Shown one piece after another: positions 48,794 through 57,736 of a stretch of 64,000 nucleotides of DNA. The stretch covers positions 372,001 through 436,000 of the forward strand of contig NZ_BMNG01000010.1 in the NCBI RefSeq assembly GCF_014646335.1. Direction: 5' to 3'. How positions within the stretch are numbered: the stretch's first letter is position 1; every line of letters begins with the position of its first letter. The notes beneath the pieces were generated by a model, which was not told the origin of the DNA, did no database searches, and was given only the letters and a program-made list of their open reading frames with translations. This DNA is from Streptomyces lasiicapitis. GTDB lineage: Bacteria > Actinomycetota > Actinomycetes > Streptomycetales > Streptomycetaceae. The position numbers and the translations under genes are program-made.

Positions 48794-50449
48794 TCAGTCA
48801 CGCCCGTCCCGGCCGAGCCCTGTGGCCAGGCACTTCGCGCCGGCCCACAGCGCGTGCACGACAAGGACGAACGTCCAGATCTTGCCGCCGTCCTCCCCCA
48901 CCCGGGCGAAGCCCGACTCCTGGCCCGCGCCGTGCAGCAGCACGTCGACGCTGTCCTCGGTCGCCAGGTCGTACAACCACGACAGCCCGAGAAGCAACAG
49001 GACCACCTGCGCGACGGCGAACACGACCGCGTGCCGCCCGAGTTCGCGCAGCACCTGCTGTCGGGTCTTGGGCGGTTCGTCCCGGACGGGCGTGCTCTTC
49101 GTGACGTCGGCCCCCGGCTTCGGCAGCGGCGCGGGATCCGGCTCGGGATCCGGCTCGGGATCCGGCTCGGGATCCGGCTCGGGATCCGGGTCCGGCTCCC
49201 GCTCCGGCGGCGGTGGCGGTACGTCGGCGACGCCGAGGCGGCGTACGGCACGGGGCACGACCACGGACCCGGCCAGGATCAGCACCGCCGCGCTGAGGCA
49301 GGCGACGGTCCAGTCGGCACCGTCGTAGAGCACGCCCGCCGCGAGGGCGCCGACCAGCGCGCCCAGCAGGTTGGCCGACTCGTACACCCCCATCCCGCGC
49401 CCCGCGTGCTCACCCGATGCCTCGGCGATCACGGCCTGCTGGATCGGGATGACCGCGGCCCAGGCGAGCCCGCTGAGGATCCACAGCGCGGCGATGACCA
49501 CGGGGTTCGGCGCCCAGGCGAGGCCCGCTGCGAAGGCGGCGCTGGCGAACGACGCGCACATCAGGATCCGGGTGCGGCCGAAGCGGACGACGTAGGTGTG
49601 CAGGCGCTCCGCGGCGACGCTCATCGCGATGGCGCCGGGCAGGAAGACGTAGGCGACCTGGATCACCTCCAGGTCGAACTCGCGCTGGAGATGCATCAGG
49701 AGCAGCAGGGAGATCGCGGCCTCGGCCGCCATGGTCACGACCACGGCGATCAGCATGGGGCGGAGCCTGCGCCCGACGGCACCGAGCCCGGCGATGGCGG
49801 AGCCCGCCGTCACCTCCTCACCGCCCGGCTCCCCCGCCGGTGTTCCCCGCGGCGCCCGCGGGACCTGCCTGCGGGGCGAGGACAGCAGCAGCGCGGCGGC
49901 GAGCAGACAGGCCCCGGCGCACAACCAGAAGACGCCGTCGAAACCGATCTCGCCGATCAGCACCATGCCGGCGACGAAGGCCACCCAGGACCCGGTCTCC
50001 TGTGAGGCGAGGAGCCGGGGGAAGACCGCGGAGTCCTCCGCGAGCCGTTCGCTGATGATGGCGCGGACGGCCACCCACAGCAGGGCGCCGCCCACTCCGC
50101 CGACCGCGGCGGCGGCGTAGGCGAAGGGCGCGTCGTGCGCGAGGGCGTAGCCGGCGGCGGAGGCCGCGTACAGGATCGCGCCCGTCGCGGCGACGTAGCG
50201 GCGCTCGAAGAGGTCGGCGAGCACGCCGGCGATGGGCCGCGCGATCACGGAGAGGGCCATTTCGACAGCCATGAGGATGCCGACCTCGGTGGCGCTCAGA
50301 CCAAGTGCGGCGCCGGCCCAGAGCGGAAGGATGAAGTCGAAGAGCTCGTTCGGCCCGTTGGTGAACGCGGCCGCGTACAGCGTGCGCTGCTCGCGCCTGC
50401 GGGGCGCCGCCGGGCTCTTCGTCGTCTCCGCGGGAAGGTCTCCGATCAT
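48794..50449 (-). CDS. MFS transporter with PDPEPDPE-repeat linker and extra C-terminal membrane segments
   Basis: This 551-residue protein has twelve predicted MFS segments in residues 25-420 (FTNGPNELFDFILPLWAGAALGLSATEVGILMAVEMALSVIARPIAGVLADLFERRYV is the classic start with the TM2-3 loop). A Pro/Asp/Glu repeat linker (about 430-465, 12-bp DNA repeats) follows, then another domain of about 80 residues with one or two membrane helices (VVFAVAQVVLLLLGLSWLY, TFVLVVHALWAGA). The extra tail is unusual for MFS. It is divergent from a TetR gene with an operator in between, so it is a repressor-controlled exporter. Confidence 0.88.
   Translation of the reverse strand: MIGDLPAETTKSPAAPRRREQRTLYAAAFTNGPNELFDFILPLWAGAALGLSATEVGILMAVEMALSVIARPIAGVLADLFERRYVAATGAILYAASAAGYALAHDAPFAYAAAAVGGVGGALLWVAVRAIISERLAEDSAVFPRLLASQETGSWVAFVAGMVLIGEIGFDGVFWLCAGACLLAAALLLSSPRRQVPRAPRGTPAGEPGGEEVTAGSAIAGLGAVGRRLRPMLIAVVVTMAAEAAISLLLLMHLQREFDLEVIQVAYVFLPGAIAMSVAAERLHTYVVRFGRTRILMCASFASAAFAAGLAWAPNPVVIAALWILSGLAWAAVIPIQQAVIAEASGEHAGRGMGVYESANLLGALVGALAAGVLYDGADWTVACLSAAVLILAGSVVVPRAVRRLGVADVPPPPPEREPDPDPEPDPEPDPEPDPEPDPAPLPKPGADVTKSTPVRDEPPKTRQQVLRELGRHAVVFAVAQVVLLLLGLSWLYDLATEDSVDVLLHGAGQESGFARVGEDGGKIWTFVLVVHALWAGAKCLATGLGRDGRD
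49133..49180. repeat. 12-bp tandem repeat x4 encoding PDPE
   Basis: GGGATCCGGCTC repeated exactly four times, plus a partial copy. In the MFS gene it encodes a Pro-Asp-Pro-Glu linker. Confidence 0.9.
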
Positions 50450-50470
50450 GCGTCCGCCCTAACTCCGAGC

Positions 50471-50494
50471 ACCGTTCGGTTAACTCCGAACGGT
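50471..50494. promoter_or_regulatory. TetR-type operator, ACCGTTCGG-N6-CCGAACGGT
   Basis: Perfect 9-bp arms around TTAACT lie between the divergent MFS and TetR genes. A TATACT -10-like box (50494-50499) begins at its end, so binding would block transcription. It is the probable site of the adjacent TetR protein. Confidence 0.8.
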
Positions 50495-50565
50495 ATACTG
50501 AGTTACGTGCTGATCGCAAAGAGTCGACCGCTCACGACAGCCGGGAAGCCGGAGGGCGCGCCCTG

Positions 50566-51330
50566 GTGACGGATCCGCTGACCACCTCGACACCCCAGGA
50601 GCGCGCGCTCGCGCTGCTCTGGGGCAGGGACACGCGCGGCGCGCGCGGACCGGCGCGCGGGCTGACCTTGGAGCGGATCGTCGAGGCTGCGATCGAAGTG
50701 GCCGAGCGGGACGGCCCCGCCGCCATGTCGCTGCGCCGTGTCGCCGCACATCTGGGTGTCGGCGTCGCCTCGCTGTACACGTACGTGCCGGGCCGGGCCG
50801 AGCTGGAGGCCCTGATGCTCGACGCGGTGGCGGTCGGCCGGACCCTGCCGCACGAGCTCCCCGGCGACTGGCGCGCCAAGCTGACGGCGCTGGCGCACGA
50901 CGACTGGCGGGAGATCCGCCTGCACCCCTGGGTCCTCGAGCTGGGCGTGGCCGAGCAGGTGCCGGGGCCGAACATGCTGCGCTGGCTCGACTCCGCGCTG
51001 CGGATCTTCGACGGCACCGGGCTCAGCGAGGCGGAGAAGCTGTCGGCGATCGAGACCGTGGACGCGTATGTGCGCGGGCTCGGGCGGCTGCGCGGCCCTG
51101 GCGGCCGCCCCGGGAGCGGCTCTCCGGAGCCGGGCGGGACCGACACCGACGCCGAGGACACGCGGGAACGCGACCTGGCGCTGGGGCAGCTCGTGGACTT
51201 CGACCGGTATCCGGCGCTCCTGCGCGCGCTGGCGGCGGGCGTCATGCCGTACTCGGGGGCGCCGTTCGAGTTCGGGCTGCAGCGGCTCCTGGACGGGATC
51301 GAGCAGTTGGTGATCCGCCGCTCCACGTAG
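50566..51330 (+). CDS. TetR-family regulator with TetR_C domain
   Basis: This 254-residue protein has an N-terminal HTH LTLERIVEAAIEVAERDGPAAMSLRRVAAHLGVGVASLYTYVPGRAELEALML. The C-terminus is the tetracycline-repressor-like domain. A Gly/Pro/Asp-rich insert (about 180-205) interrupts the ligand domain. GTG at 50566 follows GGAGGG. It likely represses itself and the divergent MFS exporter through the 50471 operator. A FabG-like gene follows 30 bases later in the same direction. Confidence 0.9.
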   Translation: MTDPLTTSTPQERALALLWGRDTRGARGPARGLTLERIVEAAIEVAERDGPAAMSLRRVAAHLGVGVASLYTYVPGRAELEALMLDAVAVGRTLPHELPGDWRAKLTALAHDDWREIRLHPWVLELGVAEQVPGPNMLRWLDSALRIFDGTGLSEAEKLSAIETVDAYVRGLGRLRGPGGRPGSGSPEPGGTDTDAEDTRERDLALGQLVDFDRYPALLRALAAGVMPYSGAPFEFGLQRLLDGIEQLVIRRST

Positions 51331-51360
51331 GCGCGCGGCGGCCGGACAGGGGAGGAAACG

Positions 51361-52065
51361 ATGGGGCGTTCGGTTCTGGTCACGGGCGGGAACCGTGGGA
51401 TCGGGCTCGCGGTCGCCCGCCGCCTGGCCGCGGGCGGCGACCGGGTGGCGGTCACCTTCAGGTCCGGCTCCCCGCCCGAGGGGCTCTTCGGGGTGCGGTG
51501 CGACGTCACGGACGCGCAGCAGGTGGACCGCGCGTTCAAGGAGGCGGAGGCCGAACACGGCGCGGTGGAGGTCCTCGTCGCGAACGCCGGCATCACCCGT
51601 GACCGGCTGCTCGCGGTCATGACGGAGGACGACTTCGACGCCGTGCTCGACACCAACCTCGGCGGTGCCTTCCGCGTCGCCAAACGCGCCGTGCGCGCCA
51701 TGATGAGCGCGCGCGGCGGCCGCATCGTCCTCGTCTCCTCGGTCTCCGCCCTGCTCGGCACGGCGGGGCAGACGAACTACGCCGCGTCCAAGGCGGGTCT
51801 CATCGGCTTCGGCCGCTCCCTCGCCCGTGAGCTGGCCCCGAGGAACATCACCGTGAACGTCGTCGCGGCCGGCCTCATCGACACCGACATGACCGCGTCC
51901 CTGCCCCAGGCGCGGCGCGCGGCCATGACCGCCGCCGTACCGCTGGGCCGCGCGGGCACGGCGGAGGAGGTGGCGACAGTGGTCGACTTTCTCGCCGGGC
52001 CGGGCGCCGGGTACATCACGGGGGCCGTGGTGCCGGTGGACGGGGGCCTGGGGATGGGGCACTGA
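51361..52065 (+). CDS. fabG: FabG-like 3-oxoacyl-ACP reductase (SDR)
   Basis: This 234-residue SDR has VTGGNRGIG, NAGITRD, the catalytic serine in LVSSVSALLG, and Y-A-A-S-K in NYAASKAG, with IDTDMTASLP and the FabG-typical ending GYITGAVVPVDGGLGMGH. It reduces 3-oxoacyl thioesters with NADPH. AGGAAACG precedes ATG 51361. The gene may be a spare FabG belonging to the neighbouring TetR/MFS unit or to the second biosynthetic cluster, whose ACPs lie further right. Confidence 0.88.
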   Translation: MGRSVLVTGGNRGIGLAVARRLAAGGDRVAVTFRSGSPPEGLFGVRCDVTDAQQVDRAFKEAEAEHGAVEVLVANAGITRDRLLAVMTEDDFDAVLDTNLGGAFRVAKRAVRAMMSARGGRIVLVSSVSALLGTAGQTNYAASKAGLIGFGRSLARELAPRNITVNVVAAGLIDTDMTASLPQARRAAMTAAVPLGRAGTAEEVATVVDFLAGPGAGYITGAVVPVDGGLGMGH

Positions 52066-52087
52066 CGCCGGTCAGAGGGCAGGGCAG

Positions 52088-53206
52088 TCAGAGGGCGGTC
52101 GGACCCCGCAGTCGCGCCCCCTCCACAGCCCGTCCCCGCGCCAGCGCGCCCACCGTGCGCGCCAGCCCCTCCGGCAACGCCACCCGCGGCTCCCAACCGG
52201 TGGCCTTCCGGAAGGCGGTGGCGTCGACCGTGAAGGTGTGGAAGTCGGCGGGGGTCGCGTGGTCGGGGGGTTCGACGGTGACCACCGGAACCGGCGTGCG
52301 GTCCGTGTGGTCCGCGCTCATCCGGGCCACGGCGCGAAAGAGATCGCCGAGCGTGGTCGTCCGGCCCGTGCCCACCACCCAGTGCCGGCCGACGAGTTCA
52401 CCGACGCGGTCGAGACCGGTGACGAGGGCACGCGCCGCGTCGTCGACGTGCAGCAGGTCCCGGCCGATGGTGCCGTCGCGCCACACCGTCAGCGGCTCGC
52501 CGGCCAAGGCGCGCCGGGTCATGGCGGTGACCACGCCGCCGTCGGCCGCCGTCGGCGTGCGGCTCTCTCCGTACACGGTCGGCAGCCTGAGCGAGACCGC
52601 GCGCAGCACTCCCTCCCGTGTGGCGTCCAGGAGCGCCCGTTCGGCGAGGGCCTTGTGGCGGTCGTAGGCGCTCGCAGGCCGGTCCTCCTCGGTGCCGTCG
52701 ATCCGGGCCCGGGACGTCAGCCCCACCTGGCTCGCGGAACCGGCGAAGACGCACGCGGGCCGTCGTGCTCGGGGCGCCGCACGCAGTGTGTCGACAATTC
52801 CGTGCACCATGCCGACGTTGACCCACTCCCCCAGCGGGTCGTCGTCGGTGCGCCAGGCGCGGGCGCCGGTCCGGTGGCAGACGAGATGGACGATCGCGTC
52901 GGCGTCGCCGACGGCGGCGGCCAGGCTCGCGGCGTCCGTGAGGTCGGCCGTGCGCACCTCGACGTCGGCCACCGCGCCGTCGGGGACAGCGCTGGGACGC
53001 CGCGCCACCAGGCGCAGCCGCAGGCGCCGCCGCGCGAGCAGCGCGGCGACCGCGGAGCCGAGAAAGCCGGAGGCGCCGAGCACGACGACGCGGGGCATGC
53101 CGGTGTCGCCGTCCGGTCCCCCGGAACGCGAGCCCTCTCCCCCCGAACGCGAGCCCTCTCCTCCAGAACGCGAGCCCTCTCCTCCGGAACGCGGTGCCTC
53201 ATCCAT
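52088..53206 (-). CDS. NDP-4-keto-6-deoxyhexose 4-ketoreductase (NAD-dependent epimerase/dehydratase family)
   Basis: The extended-SDR body has VVVLGASGFLGSAVAALL, the catalytic pattern S-(x)n-YDRHK in SAYDRHKALAE, and RDLLHVDDAARAL. It is of the EvaE/TylCIV/EryBIV ketoreductase group. ATG 53206 overlaps the upstream epimerase stop by 8 bases. The first 35 residues are an SGGEGSR repeat encoded by 21-bp DNA repeats and look dispensable. As the last sugar gene in this operon it probably reduces the 4-keto group to finish the amino sugar. Confidence 0.87.
   Translation of the reverse strand: MDEAPRSGGEGSRSGGEGSRSGGEGSRSGGPDGDTGMPRVVVLGASGFLGSAVAALLARRRLRLRLVARRPSAVPDGAVADVEVRTADLTDAASLAAAVGDADAIVHLVCHRTGARAWRTDDDPLGEWVNVGMVHGIVDTLRAAPRARRPACVFAGSASQVGLTSRARIDGTEEDRPASAYDRHKALAERALLDATREGVLRAVSLRLPTVYGESRTPTAADGGVVTAMTRRALAGEPLTVWRDGTIGRDLLHVDDAARALVTGLDRVGELVGRHWVVGTGRTTTLGDLFRAVARMSADHTDRTPVPVVTVEPPDHATPADFHTFTVDATAFRKATGWEPRVALPEGLARTVGALARGRAVEGARLRGPTAL
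53124..53193. repeat. 21-bp tandem repeat x3.3 in the ketoreductase gene start
   Basis: GAACGCGAGCCCTCTCC-(C/T)CC(A/G/C) units begin at 53124, 53145, 53166 and 53187 (partial). They encode SGGEGSR heptads at the N-terminus. Confidence 0.9.
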
Positions 53207-53834
53207 GCCGCTCCCCCGCCCCCGCAAGGGCCGCCTCCCGCAGCCGTGAGTCGAGCCGCAGGCACGTCTCGTACTCCGGCAGCAGGCCCGCCCGTTCGGC
53301 CGCCGCGAGCGTGGGCGCGGACCGGTCGCGGGGCGACAGGATCCGCGGCATGTCCTCGCGCAGGGGCAGCGCGAGCGCGGGGTCGAACACCGACACCGCC
53401 TTCTCGTCGTCGGCCGCGTACCCCCCGGAGAGCAGGTACTCCATCACCGTGTCGTCCTCCAGGGCCTGGAACGCGTGGCCCACGCCGACCGGCAGGTGCA
53501 CCGCCTCGAAGGTCACCTCGTCGAGGACCAGACAGTCCCAACTGCCGTACGTGGGCGAGCCCAGGCGCAGATCGACGACCAGGTCGAGCGCGCTGCCGCG
53601 GGCACAGTGCACGTACGTGGCCATGCCCGGCGGCGTACGCGTGAAGTGGACGCCCCGGATCACCCCGCGCCGGGACCGGCTGTGCCCGGTCTGCGCCACC
53701 GGGAACAGCGGGCCGCCGACGGCATGGGTGAAAGCGGGCCCTTGGTACGGGGCGACGAACAGGCCGCGTTCGTCGGGGAAGACGGTGGGGGTGAACGCGT
53801 ACGCGCCGCGTACGCCCAACTCGTGTGTCCGCAC
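53199..53834 (-). CDS. dTDP-4-keto-6-deoxyhexose 3,5-epimerase (RmlC/EvaD-like)
   Basis: This 211-residue cupin shows DERGLFVAPYQ, the signature SRRGVIRGVHF with the catalytic His nearby, and LPVGVGHAFQALEDDTVMEYL. GTG 53834 follows AAAGGA; the ATG just upstream is out of frame. It epimerises C5, and possibly C3, of the 4-keto sugar and so sets the L-configuration. It is coupled to the ketoreductase gene by overlap. Confidence 0.9.
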   Translation of the reverse strand: MRTHELGVRGAYAFTPTVFPDERGLFVAPYQGPAFTHAVGGPLFPVAQTGHSRSRRGVIRGVHFTRTPPGMATYVHCARGSALDLVVDLRLGSPTYGSWDCLVLDEVTFEAVHLPVGVGHAFQALEDDTVMEYLLSGGYAADDEKAVSVFDPALALPLREDMPRILSPRDRSAPTLAAAERAGLLPEYETCLRLDSRLREAALAGAGERHG

Positions 53835-53893
53835 GGCACATTTCCTTTCCGCGAGTGTCTGTCGGGATGCGGCCGGGGGCCGGGCGCGGTGGC

Positions 53894-55237
53894 TCACCGC
53901 AGGGACGCCAGGCAGGCGAGGAGGCTGCGCGCCTGCACGTTGACGTGGTGGCCGCGGGCCACGAGGGCCTGAAGTTGATGCACCGTCAGCCAACGGTGGT
54001 CGTCCGGCACTTGGTCCGGGACGGCGCCGTCCGCCTCGACGATCCGGTAGCGCGTGGCCGCCCGGTGGAAGCGTCCCCCCTCCTCGGACAGCTCCGCGTC
54101 GAACCGTACGCGCGCCGCGTCGTCGGTCAGGGCCGTGCCGTCGTACGGCCCGGCCTCCTCCGGGGAGGCGGGTCCGTCGTCCGTGGACCACTGGACGGTG
54201 GGGCCGAGTTCGACCAGATCGCCGAGGCCCGGCTCGGCCCGCGCCCGGACAAGGACCCTCGGCGCCCCGGCGGTGAGACGGCACAGGAACACCGCGAGGC
54301 CCGGACGGCGGGGTGCGAGCAGCGGCTGGGACCACTGCCTCACCTCGCGGGTGCCCGCCTCCACCTGGACCGCGATGATCCGGAACGACCGCTCCGCCTC
54401 GTCGGCGATCTCCGTCTCGGTCCGGGACCAGCCTTCGACGGCCGCGAGCGGGACGAGGCCGGACTGCCAGGGACAGTGCTGCTTGGCGTCGATGAGCCAG
54501 CTCGTGATCGCGCGCAGCCGGTGCGCGGTGGATCCGTCCCGCGCCGCTTCCGTCGGCGGTCCGTCGTCCGGGACCGTTCCGGCCGCCGCATCCGCCTCCA
54601 GCTCGACAGGCAGGCATCCCAGTACGGAACGCGTGTCCATGTTGACCAGATGGTCGACGCGCAGCAGCCGGCGCACCGTACGCAGCGCGATCCAGCGGAA
54701 GTCGGGGTGCTCCGCGACCTCGCCCACCGGCTCGACGACCATGTTCCGATTGTGTTTGCGCCAGAACCACGCGCCCTGTTCGGACTGGAGCGAGTCGACG
54801 AGGACACGGCCGCGGCCGGGCCCCGCGAAGTGCTCCAAGTGGCGTGTCGCGCCGCCCCGGTGGACCCGGGTGTAGTTGCTGCGGGTCGCTTGGACTGTGG
54901 GCGAGAGCTGGATGCCGTCGATGTTGCCCGGCTCGGCCTTGGCCTGGAGCAGCACGTGCGGCTCGCCGTCGATCCGCTTGAGGAGGAGCCCGAGCACGCC
55001 GATCTCGGGCTGCACGATCACCGGCTGGTCGCGGTGCCCCGATCCCGCACCCCAGGGGCCTTGCACACGCATGCCGGAGACCCTGAAGAAGCGTCCGCTG
55101 TCGTGGACGAGGTCGCCGTCGCGGGTGAAGGACCAGTGCGGCAGTTCGCGGAAGGGGACGGGCGTGACGGAAAGACGTGCCGCGCTGCGGCGTTCGGCCC
55201 ACCAGGCGGCGAAGGCGGCGTCCGGCTCCGCCGCCAC
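53894..55237 (-). CDS. NDP-hexose 2,3-dehydratase (EvaA/TylCVI-like)
   Basis: This 447-residue protein has the internal duplication typical of the family: QPVIVQPEIGVLGLLLKRIDGEPHVLLQAKAEPGNIDGIQLSPTVQATRSNYTRVH in the first half and a matching LVRARAEPGLGDLVELGPTVQWS in the second half. It removes the 2-hydroxyl from NDP-4-keto-6-deoxyglucose. The listed GTG at 55237 lacks a ribosome site. An AGGAGG at 55278-55283 sits 7 bases before an in-frame ATC (55270), so the true start may lie 11 codons upstream at a non-standard codon. Confidence 0.9.
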   Translation of the reverse strand: MAAEPDAAFAAWWAERRSAARLSVTPVPFRELPHWSFTRDGDLVHDSGRFFRVSGMRVQGPWGAGSGHRDQPVIVQPEIGVLGLLLKRIDGEPHVLLQAKAEPGNIDGIQLSPTVQATRSNYTRVHRGGATRHLEHFAGPGRGRVLVDSLQSEQGAWFWRKHNRNMVVEPVGEVAEHPDFRWIALRTVRRLLRVDHLVNMDTRSVLGCLPVELEADAAAGTVPDDGPPTEAARDGSTAHRLRAITSWLIDAKQHCPWQSGLVPLAAVEGWSRTETEIADEAERSFRIIAVQVEAGTREVRQWSQPLLAPRRPGLAVFLCRLTAGAPRVLVRARAEPGLGDLVELGPTVQWSTDDGPASPEEAGPYDGTALTDDAARVRFDAELSEEGGRFHRAATRYRIVEADGAVPDQVPDDHRWLTVHQLQALVARGHHVNVQARSLLACLASLR

Positions 55238-55333
55238 GGCGGCCCGGGCGCCCAGACGTGACGCGGCGATGACGGCACCTCCTGTCGTGGACTGGGACGC
55301 CGGTGGCGGACCGGCGCCCCGAACGCGGCCGTG

Positions 55334-56443
55334 CTACAGCGCGGCGAGCACTTCGCGCAACGCCTCCACCACCAGGTCCTGCTCGGCCTTGGTCAGCGTC
55401 GGATACATGGGCAGCGAGAAGATCTCGTCGGCCGCCCGCTCCGTGACCGGCAGGTCTCCCTGCCGGTGGCCGAGATGGGCGAACCCCTTCATGGTGTGGA
55501 CGGGCCAGCGGTAGCTGACGTTGAGGGTGATGTCGCGGGCCGCCAGCTCGGTGAGGATCGTGTCGCGCCGGGGATGACGGACCACGTACAGGTAGTAGAC
55601 GTGGTCGTTGCCCTCGGCCAGGGCAGGCAGCACGAGACCGGTGCCGACGAGGCCTTCCGCGTAACGCGCCGCGATCGCCCGCCGAGCGGTCAGGTAGTCG
55701 TCGAGCCGGGTCAGCTTGCGGCGCAGGATCTCCGCGTGCACCTCGTCGAGACGGCTGTTGTGGCCGGGGGTCGCCTCGACGTAATAGCGGTCCTCCATGC
55801 CGTAGTAGCGCAGCCTGCGCAGGGCGGCGTCCACCGCCGCCGTCGAGGTGATGGTGGCTCCGGCGTCCCCGTAGGCGCCGAGAACCTTGGTCGGGTAGAA
55901 GGAGAACGCCGCGGCGTCCCCCATGGTTCCGGCGAGCCGGCCGTGCCGGCGCGCGCCATGCGCCTGGGCGCAGTCCTCCAGGACGGCGAGCCCGTGGGTG
56001 GACGCGTGCCCGGCCAGCGCCGTCATGTCGACGCACTGGCCGTACAAGTGCACCGGCAGCAGGCACTTGGTGCGTTCGGTGACCACCTCCGGGATCCGGT
56101 CCACGTCCATCAGATACGTCTCGGGATGCACGTCGACGAACACGGGCGTGGCGCCCACCGCGTCGATGGCCACGACCGTCGGCGCCGCCGTGTTGGCGAC
56201 GGTGACGACTTCGTCGCCGGGGCCGACCCCGAGCGCGCGCAGCCCGAGGACGAGGGCGTTGGTGCCGTTGTCGACACCGACGCAGTGCGGTACGCCGTGG
56301 TAGGCGGCGAACGCGCCCTCGAAGTCTCTGACGCGCCGGCCGAGGATCAGCTGTCCGGAGCGGAAGACGGTGTCGACGGCATCGAGGATGTCCGCCCGCT
56401 CCGCCTCGTACTCCGCCAGGTAGTTCCAGACCTTGATGCTCAT
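55334..56443 (-). CDS. DegT/DnrJ/EryC1-family sugar aminotransferase (EvaB/TylB-like)
   Basis: This 369-residue PLP enzyme has GVDNGTNALVLGLRALGVGPGDEVVTVANTAAPTVVAI, HLYGQCVDM, LEDCAQAHGA, and the PLP lysine in SFYPTKVLGAYGDAGA. With the 2,3-dehydratase in the same operon it is best read as the 3-aminotransferase acting on the 3,4-diketo intermediate, giving a 2,3,6-trideoxy-3-amino sugar. ATG 56443 is chosen because the long upstream frame overlaps the regulator gene. Confidence 0.92.
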   Translation of the reverse strand: MSIKVWNYLAEYEAERADILDAVDTVFRSGQLILGRRVRDFEGAFAAYHGVPHCVGVDNGTNALVLGLRALGVGPGDEVVTVANTAAPTVVAIDAVGATPVFVDVHPETYLMDVDRIPEVVTERTKCLLPVHLYGQCVDMTALAGHASTHGLAVLEDCAQAHGARRHGRLAGTMGDAAAFSFYPTKVLGAYGDAGATITSTAAVDAALRRLRYYGMEDRYYVEATPGHNSRLDEVHAEILRRKLTRLDDYLTARRAIAARYAEGLVGTGLVLPALAEGNDHVYYLYVVRHPRRDTILTELAARDITLNVSYRWPVHTMKGFAHLGHRQGDLPVTERAADEIFSLPMYPTLTKAEQDLVVEALREVLAAL

Positions 56444-56499
56444 GGCCACCGGTCCTTCGTCCTTGTGTCCTCGGGGTGCTCGGGGTTCGGCTGGTCGCG

Positions 56500-57090
56500 C
56501 TAGGGCTGCGGTGCCGACGGCGCGCACCGGTCGAGTACGGCGACGATCCACTCGGCGAGTGCCTGCCCTTGGTTGGCCGCCGCCTTCTGCCAGCGGATCC
56601 GGCGCTCGGTGGTGACCTTGAATCGGATCGCCGCCTGCGCCTCGCCGGGTTGCGGCCGTACCGTCTCCGCCGGCGGTCTGTGTTCGGGTGCGCGCAGGCT
56701 GTCCCGGATGTGCCGGCGCAGTTCGTTGCGCGACCAGCCGTGTCGTTCCGCCTGTTCCAGCCAGTGGTCCTGGGCCCGCTCCGCCAGGCCCGCCACCTCC
56801 GCGTGGTGCTGGAAGCTGAGCCGGCTGCGCCGCCGGGCGACGCCCAACCGACCGGCGACCCAGGCGTAGTTGCGCAGCGTCTGGTAGCTCAGGGACGTGT
56901 CGGCGAGGGCGATCTTGTAGCGGTCGGGGTAGTGGGCCTGGCCGTAGATGAGCCAGTCCCCGAGCCACCAGCTCGACGAGTCGGAGATGACGGCGATGTG
57001 CTCGCCGAGGCTCCGCCATCGGTCCAGCGGGAGGTCGACCGGGAGGTCGAGCGACGTGCGCCGCGCCACCACGGACGCGTTCACCTGCAT
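56500..57090 (-). CDS. LmbU-family transcriptional regulator
   Basis: The 196-residue protein from ATG 57090 has the LmbU/NovE/HrmB pattern: TSLDLPVDLPLDRWRSLGEHIAVISDSSSWWLGDWLIYGQ, then QTLRNYAWVAGRLGVARRRSRLSFQHHAEVAGLAERAQDHWLEQAERHGWSRNELRRHIR, where the helix-turn-helix lies. These are cluster-situated activators in lincomycin, novobiocin and hormaomycin pathways. Members are known to use odd start codons, so the true start could differ. It is first in the sugar operon and divergent from the ACP operon. Confidence 0.9.
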   Translation of the reverse strand: MQVNASVVARRTSLDLPVDLPLDRWRSLGEHIAVISDSSSWWLGDWLIYGQAHYPDRYKIALADTSLSYQTLRNYAWVAGRLGVARRRSRLSFQHHAEVAGLAERAQDHWLEQAERHGWSRNELRRHIRDSLRAPEHRPPAETVRPQPGEAQAAIRFKVTTERRIRWQKAAANQGQALAEWIVAVLDRCAPSAPQP

Positions 57091-57736
57091 CTGTGATCCG
57101 AAGGTGCGCGCCCTTGAATTCGGTGCGCTATGGCCTCTCGGCAGCTCGCCGGGAATACCTCTGGGAATCGGGTTGGAAATTTCTGTGGGAATCGAGTGCG
57201 GTAGCGGCCTCACGCCGGGAGGTATTCCCCCGTGCCTCTTGCTTGGCAAGACATCCTCCGTGTGAGCGTGCTGTACTCTCACCTGCCCCGAGTCGTCCCG
57301 AGACTCCGGCAGTCTGCGGCAGGGCACGGGGCGGTGTCCAGGGGAATGAATGGCCGTATGTTCCGGATGGGCCGACGGCGAAGCCGGTCCGGGGCATGCG
57401 GTTGATCGCATTCCGGCACGGCCTGATTCGTACGGTTTCGACGTACCGCCGTGTAATGCGGTGGCGGCGAGCGCGCCTGCGCTTTTCGCAACGGATGCAG
57501 CGGGCCGGCAGCGGCCGGTCCAGCACCGCGGACCGTTCCGGATGCGCCGGATCGAGCGCCGTGGCGCACGGCTTCCGCCGCTGTGCGCAGGGGTGCGTGT
57601 CAGCACACGGCACGGCGTCCCGCCGGCGGGACGGGCGGCCGCCGACCGGGCACGACGGGCCTCGTCCCAGAATTTCCAATGAGCTGTGGACGGCGGCGGA
57701 TTGACCGATTGCGCTTCAATCAAATAGGAGATACCC
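57091..57736. other. Divergent cluster promoter region with paired inverted sequences
   Basis: About 650 bases between the LmbU gene and the ACP gene without a convincing gene; the frames here read as low-complexity Arg/Ala sequence. It contains the 11-bp inverted pair at 57151/57219 and a CTCGCCGGG at 57145-57153, one base off the CTCGCCGGC reported for LmbU binding. Confidence 0.5.
57151..57229. promoter_or_regulatory. 11-bp inverted repeat pair GGGAATACCTC ... GAGGTATTCCC
   Basis: Perfect complementary arms at 57151-57161 and 57219-57229 are separated by 57 bases, in the divergent promoter region. Several GGGAAT copies lie in between. They could be a pair of regulator half-sites or a long stem. 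Confidence 0.55.

Noticed and set aside
57279..57704. Small frames in the LmbU-ACP gap
   Set aside because: Arg/Ala-rich low-complexity reading on both strands without ribosome sites or motifs; treated as promoter region.
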